DNA of 64,000 nt, from assembly GCF_002209535.1 (NCBI RefSeq), contig NZ_NJIG01000001.1, forward strand, positions 772,023 to 836,022. The letters are read 5' to 3'. The notes under the pieces were generated by a model. The model had not been told where the DNA came from and searched no databases. It saw only the letters and a program-made list of their open reading frames with translations. This document shows positions 7,998 through 15,800 of the stretch, one piece after another (the stretch's first letter is position 1; every line of letters begins with the position of its first letter). Source of the DNA: Achromobacter marplatensis (GTDB taxonomy: Bacteria > Pseudomonadota > Gammaproteobacteria > Burkholderiales > Burkholderiaceae_B). The position numbers and the translations under genes are program-made.

Positions 7998-9655
7998 TAT
8001 TGCTCCGTCCCCCGGTTTGTCTTTCCCATCCTGGCGTCCAGGTATTTCTGCATCAGGGCTCGCGTGGAACTGTCATGGTTTTGCATGCCCGTCGTGCCGG
8101 CATCCAATTCATGAACGATGCGCAGCGCCAGCGTCTTGCCGAGTTCCACGCCCCACTGGTCAAAGGAATCGATGTTCCACGCCGCCCCTTGCGTAAAGGC
8201 GCTGTGTTCATACACCGCCACCAGCGCACCCAGCGTCCGCGGCGTCAGCCGGGTGGAGAGCAGCGTATTGCTGGGCCGGTTGCCTTCGACATGCCGGTGA
8301 GGCGCGGCCGCGGCGCCGTCATCGGCCAACGCCTGGCCGAACGCCAAGGCCTCGGCCTGCGCGAACATGTTGGCCAGCAATTCTTCGTGCTGACGGGGCG
8401 AAGCCGCAAGCGGCACCAGGAATCCGATGAAATCGCAGGGCACCATCTGGCTGCCCTGGTGCAGCAACTGGTGAAAGGAATGCTGGCCGTTCGTGCCGCA
8501 AGCGCCCCAGTACACGGGGCCGGTGTGCCCCGCCACGGGCTTGCCGTCCTGCGTCACGGACTTGCCGTTGCTTTCCATCATCAACTGCTGCACGTAAGAC
8601 GGAAAACGCCGCAAATGGTGGTCGTAGGGCAGGACGGCCGCGGTGCGCGCGCCCAGGCAGTTGTTGTTCCAGATGGCCATCAACCCGTGCATGACCGGCA
8701 GGTTCCGCTCCAGGGGCGCGTTGCGGAAATGCGTATCCATGTCGTGGCAGCCGGCCAGCATCTCGCCGAAAGCCTCCGGCCCCACCGCCACCATCAGCGC
8801 CAAGCCCATGGCCGAACACAGCGAATAGCGTCCGTTGACCCAGTCCCAGATCTCCAATACGCGGTCCCGCGCGATGCCGGATTGGATCGCGGCCTCGCGA
8901 TTGCCCGTGACCGCCACGAAATGCGCCTGCAACGCGTCTTCGTCCTGCAGGGCTTGCATGCACCAGACGCGCGCCGACGCCGCATTGTGGCGGGTTTCCG
9001 AGGTCTGCCAGCTTTTTGAACAGACAATGAACAGCGTTTCGCGCGGATCCAGGCCTCGCGTGGCCTGCGCGAAATCCGCACCGTCCACGTTCGACACAAA
9101 GCGCACAAGCAGGCCGGGCTGGACGTAGTGTTCAAGCGCCGCGCAAGCCATTTCCACGCCGATCGCCGACCCGCCGATGCCCAGGTTGATCACATTCCGG
9201 ATGGGCATGCCCGTGCCGCCCAGGCAGGCGCCGCTGCGCAACTGCATGGCCAGCGCCGCCATGCGGTGCAAGGTCTTCTGCACGTTCGGCCCGACATCGC
9301 GGCCGTCTACCTGCACGGCTTCCCCGGCAGGCATGCGCAACGCGACATGCAGCGCCGCCCGCCCTTCACTGGCATTGATGGCGTCGCCATGGAACATGGC
9401 GTCGATCCGGGCCGGCAGCCTGCATTCCTTGGCCAGTCGCACCAGAAGCTCCACGGTTCTAGGGGTGACCCGGTTCTTGGAATAGTCCAGATACCAGCCA
9501 GCCGCCTCCAGCGTCAGACGCGCCCCGCGCACCGGGTCTTCCATGAAGAGTTGCCGCAGGGTCACCGGGCGCATTGCTTGCCGATGGTCCGCCAGCGCCT
9601 GCCAGGCGGGCGTGGGTAGCGGTGTGGCCTCTGGCCCCGATTCCTGCATGTCCAT
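7997..9655 (-). CDS. pgi: glucose-6-phosphate isomerase
   Basis: A 552-aa enzyme interconverting glucose 6-phosphate and fructose 6-phosphate in the cytoplasm. Recognisable PGI segments include LGIGGSAIGVEMA (sugar-phosphate site), the STFTTxET-like SKSWQTSETR, the signature WDWVNGRYSLCSAMG, VYWGACGTNGQHSFHQLLHQG and the second signature FDQWGVELGK near the C-terminus. Length matches E. coli Pgi (549 aa). An open frame continues 20 codons upstream to 9715, but the ATG at 9655 follows GGAGGGGGAAGTCG and is preferred. It is transcribed away from a cyclic glucan synthase and may control the supply of glucose 6-phosphate, the precursor of UDP-glucose, for glucan synthesis. A regulatory dyad lies about 115 nt upstream. 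Confidence 0.95.
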   Translation of the reverse strand: MDMQESGPEATPLPTPAWQALADHRQAMRPVTLRQLFMEDPVRGARLTLEAAGWYLDYSKNRVTPRTVELLVRLAKECRLPARIDAMFHGDAINASEGRAALHVALRMPAGEAVQVDGRDVGPNVQKTLHRMAALAMQLRSGACLGGTGMPIRNVINLGIGGSAIGVEMACAALEHYVQPGLLVRFVSNVDGADFAQATRGLDPRETLFIVCSKSWQTSETRHNAASARVWCMQALQDEDALQAHFVAVTGNREAAIQSGIARDRVLEIWDWVNGRYSLCSAMGLALMVAVGPEAFGEMLAGCHDMDTHFRNAPLERNLPVMHGLMAIWNNNCLGARTAAVLPYDHHLRRFPSYVQQLMMESNGKSVTQDGKPVAGHTGPVYWGACGTNGQHSFHQLLHQGSQMVPCDFIGFLVPLAASPRQHEELLANMFAQAEALAFGQALADDGAAAAPHRHVEGNRPSNTLLSTRLTPRTLGALVAVYEHSAFTQGAAWNIDSFDQWGVELGKTLALRIVHELDAGTTGMQNHDSSTRALMQKYLDARMGKTNRGTEQ

Positions 9656-9762
9656 CGACTTCCCCCTCCCGCCCGTCCGTCGGCCCGCACATGGATGCCG
9701 CACGGTGCATTGCAATGCGGTCGGGCTCGGGTCGTTTATGGCATAGGCCGCGCCCCGCGTCC

Positions 9763-9780
9763 GTGCGGTAGCGCACAGAG
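9763..9780 (+). promoter_or_regulatory. candidate Crp/Fnr-type operator between pgi and the glucan synthase
   Basis: A perfect 14-bp dyad GTGCG-GTAG-CGCAC (9763-9776), followed by AGAG, with the 5-N4-5 layout of FNR sites but GTGCG half-sites. On the minus strand CATAAA (complement of 9735-9740) is centred 32 bp from the dyad centre, as expected for a class II Crp/Fnr-activated pgi promoter. On the plus strand TCTATA (9802-9807) is about 35 bp away and could serve the glucan synthase. The two tandem Crp/Fnr regulators nearby are the obvious candidate binders. Confidence 0.55.
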
Positions 9781-9869
9781 CCGGCGACCGCGCTTGGTCA
9801 CTCTATAGGCGGGAGGTCGTCACCCTGGCGACGCCTTTGCCCCGATGGATCACGTCCGACCGAGTATTG

Positions 9870-12800
9870 ATGAAACCCATAGCCTGGCCTTCCCTGGAGG
9901 CCGCCCCCGAATGGATCGACCTGTTCGCGCGCAGCAAGCCCTCGCTTACCTCCGCCGAAAGCGAGCCGCCGTTGCGCGCCGAACTGTTCAATTCCCAGCA
10001 GATGGAAGCGCACGGCCAGGCGCTGGCGCATGTGCATGCGCTGGGCGCCTTTCGCGCGCAGGACAACCTGCTGCCCCGGCTGACGGAGAACCAGACGCTG
10101 CTGGCCCAGGCCTGTGCGCTGCTGATCGAATCCATGCAGCAAAGTCGCCAGATCACGCCGGCGGACGAGTGGTTGCTGGACAACTTCTACCTGATCGAAG
10201 AGCAGATCCGGCTGGCCAAGCGGCATTTGCCCAAGGGGTATAGCCGCAGCCTGCCCAAGCTGGCCGCGGGTCCCTCGCAGGGCCTTCCCCGGGTGTACGA
10301 CATCGCGCTGGAGATGATTTCGCACAGCGATGCGCGGATTGACGCGGACGGGATCAGCGCGTTCGTAGCCGCTTATCAGCGCGTCGAACCCCTGCAGCTG
10401 GGCGAGCTTTGGGCGATCCCCATCATGATGCGCCTGGCCCTGATCGAGAACCTGCGGCGCGTGGCGATCCGCCTGGCCTACGCCAACATGAACCGGGGCT
10501 TGGCGGACACCTGGGCGGACGCCATGCGCAAGGCCGCGCAGGACGACCCCACCAGCCTGATCCTCGTCATCGCCAACATGGCGCGCTCGAATCCGCCCAT
10601 AGACGGCGCCTTCGTGGCCGAACTGGCCCGCCGCCTGCAAGGCCATGGTCCGGCGCTGGCATTGCCGTTGACCTGGTTCGAGCAGCGCCTGGCCCAATCC
10701 AACCTGACCATCGAGCAGATGGTCGTGGCCGAAAACCAGCAGCAAGCGGCCGACCAGGTCTCCATCAGCAACAGCATCGGCAGCCTGCGCGCGCTGTCGA
10801 AGACGAACTGGAACGAATTCGTCGAAGCCATCATCCTGGTGGAGCAGACATTGCGCCAGGACCCCGCCGGGGTCTACGCCGACATGGACTTCCCGACCCG
10901 GGACCGCTACCGCCATCGGGTGGAGCGCCTGGCCCGGAACTCCGATCGTTCCGAGATCGAATTGGCCACCATGGCGATCGACCTGGCGCGCACGGCGGCG
11001 CCAGACGCCCATGCCGACGCCCCCGCCGATCCGCGCCGGCGGCACGTGGGCTTCTATCTGATTGATGAAGGCCTGCCGGAACTGGTCAAGCTGGGCAAGG
11101 TCCGGCTGAGCGTGACGGACCGGTTGGCGCGCCTGTCGCCGGGCGCGGCGCTGGCCGGCTATGCGGCGGCGATCGTGCTGATGACGGGCGCTTTGTCCGC
11201 GCTGCTGGTGTTCGTGGCCCATTCGGCGGGCGCCCAGCCGTGGCCGCTGGCCGCCCTGGCGGTGCTGTCACTGATCGGCACCAGCCATTTGTCGGTTGCC
11301 GTCATCAACTGGTCCCTGACCTGGCTGGTGCGCCCACAGCGCCTGCCGCGGATGGACTACGCCAAACGCATTCCGGACGCTGCCCGCTGCCTGGTGGCGG
11401 TACCGTCCATGCTGATCGACGCTGACGACGGCGAACAGCTGGCCGAGTCGTTGGAGATCCGGTTTCTGGCGAACCCGGGCGACAACCTGAGCTTCTGCCT
11501 GCTGACGGATTTTGCGGACGCGGCCGCGGAACATCTGCCCGCGGACGCGTTGCTGCTGGAACGCGCCAAGACGCATGTCCAGGCGCTGAACCACAAATAC
11601 CGGCGTTTGGGCCGAAGCCCCTTTTACCTATTGCACCGCCCTCGCCGCTGGAATGCCCACGAACAGGTCTGGATGGGTCAGGAAAGAAAGCGCGGCAAAC
11701 TGGCCGATCTGAACGGCCTGCTGCGCGGCCAAGGCACGGGTGCGTTCTCCTGCGTGGTCGGCGACCTGGACGCGCTGGCCGCCGTGAAGTACGTCATCAC
11801 GCTGGACACCGATACCGAGTTGCCCCGGGAAAGCGCCTGGAAGCTGATCGGCGCCATGGCGCATCCGCTGAACCAGGCCCAGTTCGATCCCGTCCGGCGT
11901 CGCGTGACGCGGGGCTACGGCATCCTGCAACCGCGCGTGGCGGTCAACCTGGCTGACCTGGCCGCCTCCGCCTATGCGCGGGTAAATGGCGGCGACGCCG
12001 GCATCGACCCGTACACCAACACCGTGTCGGACGTCTATCAGGACACTTTCAAGGAAGGGTCCTTCGTCGGCAAAGGCATTTATGACGTCGACGCGTTCGA
12101 GGCCGCGCTGAAGGACTGCTTCCCGGACAACCGCGTGCTGAGCCACGACCTGCTGGAGGGTTGCTACGCCCGTTCCGGCCTGCTGAGCGATGTGCAGTTG
12201 TTCGAAGGCCACCCCGCCCGCTATTCGGCCGATGTCAGCCGCCGCCATCGCTGGATCCGGGGCGACTGGCAACTGCTGGGCTGGCTGTTCGGCCACCCGC
12301 CGCGCCCACCCGGCACGGCGGGCGGACCGCCTCTTGCCTGGCTGGCGCGTTGCAAGATCCTGGACAATCTGCGGCGCAGCCTCGTGTCGCCCAGCCTGGT
12401 GCTGTTGATGGCGCTGGGCTGGACCTTGCTGCCGTATCCCTGGCTGTGGACGGGGGCCGGGGTGATGGTCGTGTTCCTGCCCGCGCTGTTCGCCTCCGCT
12501 CTGGGCGCCGTCAGGAAGGGCGACGATGTCTTGCTGGGGCAGCATCTGCTGGGCTGGGTCCCGTCAACGCTCAAGCAGTTCAGCCGGGCCGCATTTGCGT
12601 TCAGCGCCATGGCGCACGAGGCGCTTTACAACCTGGACGCCATTGGCCGCACACTGTACCGCCTGACGATATCGCACCGCCGCCTGCTGGAATGGAAGCC
12701 CTCCAGCGTCACCAACCGCGACGGCGCGGCCCGCTCGGGCCCGTGGCTGCTATCTGTATGGGGGTCGCCGCTGCTGGCGCTGGCGATCGGCGCCTGCGTC

Positions 12801-15800
12801 CTGCGCTGGAACCCGTCGGCCTGGCCCGCGGCGTTCCCGGTGCTGGCCTTGTGGGCCTTGATGCCGGCAATTGCCTGGCGCCTGAGCCGGCCGCCCGTCG
12901 TCGCGAAAACCGCGCTGTCGCCCAGCCAGGACCAGTTCCTGCGCTTGCTGGCGCGCAAGACCTGGTCGTTCTTCGATGGGCACGGCGGGGCCGAAGACAA
13001 CTGGCTGATCCCGGACAACGTGCAGGACCGGCCTGCGCCCACGACCGCGCACCGCACCTCGCCCACCAATCTGGGGCTGGCCCTGCTGTCGAACCTGGCC
13101 GCGCATGACTTCGGCTACTTGCAGGCGGGCCGTTTGATGGAACGCACGCAAGCCACTTTAAGCACCATGGGCAAGCTCGAGCGCTACCTGGGCCATTTCT
13201 ATAACTGGTACGACACCCTCACGCTGGCCCCCTTGCACCCGCTGTACATCTCGACCGTAGACAGCGGCAACCTGGCCGGCCACCTGCTGACGCTGCGTCC
13301 CGGGCTGCTGGCGCTGGCCCAGGCTCCGATCCTGCATCCGCGCACCTTTGCGGGCCTGGCCGACGCCGCGGCCGTGTTGCGAGACAGCCTGCCGGCCAAC
13401 GCCTTCTCCGCGCTGGACGTGCTGGACGCCGCGCTGCTGACGGCGCAGGAACCGGCCGGCCGCGCCGCGCCCAAGACGCTGGCGCAAATCCGGCAGCGCC
13501 TGGAGCACATCCGCCAACTGGGTTATGGACTGCTGGAAGCCTTCGAGGCGCCCGCGTACTCTGAACCGCTATGGCATTGCCAGGCCATGTTGCGACAATG
13601 CGAAGAGGCGCGCGATGAACTGGCCCTGCTGGCGCCCTGGCCCGAACGGCCCGCCGACGCTCCCTGGCAAGACATCCCGGCGTTGCAGGCCATGCCCACG
13701 CTGCAGCAGGTAGCCGATCAAGGCGGCGGCGTGCTGGCCGCATTGCGGTCCCGCCTCTCCGAGCCCGGCACGACGCCGGACGAACGTGCGTGGTTGCTGC
13801 AAACCGAGCTTGCCATCGTCCTGGCGGCGGACCGTGCCACCCAACGATGCGCCGCGCTGGAAAAACTGGCCGACACGCTGGCCGACATGGCGGTGGCGGA
13901 ATACGGCTTCTTGTACGACAAGGGCAGCCGCCTGTTGGCCATCGGCTACAACCTGACCGAACGCCGACGCGACGAAGGCCTGTACGACCTGCTGGCTTCC
14001 GAGGCGCGCCTGGGCAGCTTCGTGGCGATCGCGCAGGGGCAATTGCCGCAAGAGACCTGGTTCGCGCTGGGCCGGCAATTGAGCAATTCCCCGGGCGGGC
14101 CGGTGCTGCTCTCCTGGAGCGGGTCCATGTTCGAATACCTGATGCCCCGCCTCGTCATGCCCTCCTACCCCCAGACCCTGCTGGACCAGACCTGCCTGTC
14201 GGCGGTGCGCACGCAGATCGACTACGGCGACAAGCTGGGCATTCCGTGGGGCATGTCCGAAAGCGCCTACAACCTGTTCGATGTCGGCATGAACTACCAG
14301 TACCGCGCGTTCGGCGTGCCTGGGTTGGGACTGAAACGCGGCCTGGCCGATGACGTGGTGGTAGCCCCGTACGCGTCGATGCTGGCGCTGATGGTGGCGC
14401 CCGACGAGGCCTGCCGCAACCTGCAGCGGCTGGCCAAAGACCAGTTGATCGGGCGCTATGGTCTGTACGAGGCCATCGACTACACGCCGCGCCGTCAACC
14501 GCCCGGCAAGAACGGCACGATCGTGTACGCCTACATGGCCCATCATCAGGGCATGGGCTTCCTGTCGCTTGCCAGCGTCTTGCTGGGCCGAACGATGCAG
14601 GCCCGCTTCGAGGCCGATCCCTCGTTCCAGGCCACCATGCTGCTGCTTCAGGAACGCGTTCCGCGCGCCGCGGCCGCCTACGCCAAGGCCACCGAACTGT
14701 CGGTGATCCGCAGCACGCCGCCGGGCCAGGCCGAGGTGTCCGTGCGCGTGCTGGACACCGCCGACACGCCCATCCCCGAAGTCCAATTGCTGTCCAACGG
14801 CCGCTACCACGTGATGGTCACCAATAGCGGCGCGGGCTCCAGCCGCTGGCGGGACCTGGCCGTCACGCGCTGGCGCGAAGACGGCACCTGCGACAACTGG
14901 GGCACGTTCTGCTATCTGCGCGACACAGACAGCGGCCACGTCTGGTCCACCTCCTATCAGCCGACCCTGCAGCGTCCCGACCACTACGAAGTGATCTTCT
15001 CGGAAGGCCGCGCAGAGTTCCGGCGCACCGACAATCAGATCGACACGCATACGGAAATCGTCGTGTCGCCCGAAGACGATATCGAATTGCGGCGCTGCCG
15101 CCTGACCAACCGCGGGCGCGAACGCCGCACGCTCGAGATCACCTGCTATGCCGAGGTTGTCATCGCCCCGGCCATGGCCGACGAATTGCATCCGGCCTTC
15201 AGCAACCTGTTCATCCAGACCGAGATCGTGCCGTCGGAACGCGCCATCCTCAGCACGCGGCGCGGCCGCAGTCCGGAAGACAATCCGCCGTGGATGTTCC
15301 AGCTGCTGGCCATCCACGGCGGCGACCCGGGGCGCGCGTCTTATGAAACGGACCGGGCGCAATTCCTGGGGCGCGGCCGCTCCGTGGCCAATCCGCTGGC
15401 GATGGACTCGGCAGCCCCCCTGTCGGGCAGCCAGGGTTCCGTGCTGGACCCGGTGTCGGCCATCCGCTGCACCATCACGCTGGAACCCGAGGAAACCGCC
15501 GTCGTCGATCTGGTGCAGGGCGTGGGCGACAGCCGCAGCGCCTGCATGAACCTGATCAGCAAGTACCAGGACCGCCATCTGGCGGATCGCGCCCTGGAGT
15601 TGGCCTGGACCCATGCGCAGGTGCTGGTGCGCCAGTTGAACGCGACCGAAGCCGACGCCCAGTTGTACGCGCGCTTGGCCAACGCCATCGTCTACCAGAA
15701 CCCCACGCTGCGGGCCGACGCGGCCACGCTCGTCAAGAACCGCCGCGGGCAGTCCGGCCTGTGGGGCTACGCCATCTCGGGCGACCTGCCCATCGTGCTG

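Noticed and set aside
9837..9869. TTG start adding 11 residues to the glucan synthase
   Set aside because: The only purine-rich stretch lies too far upstream (about 24 nt), and an ATG follows at 9870. It remains possible but less likely.
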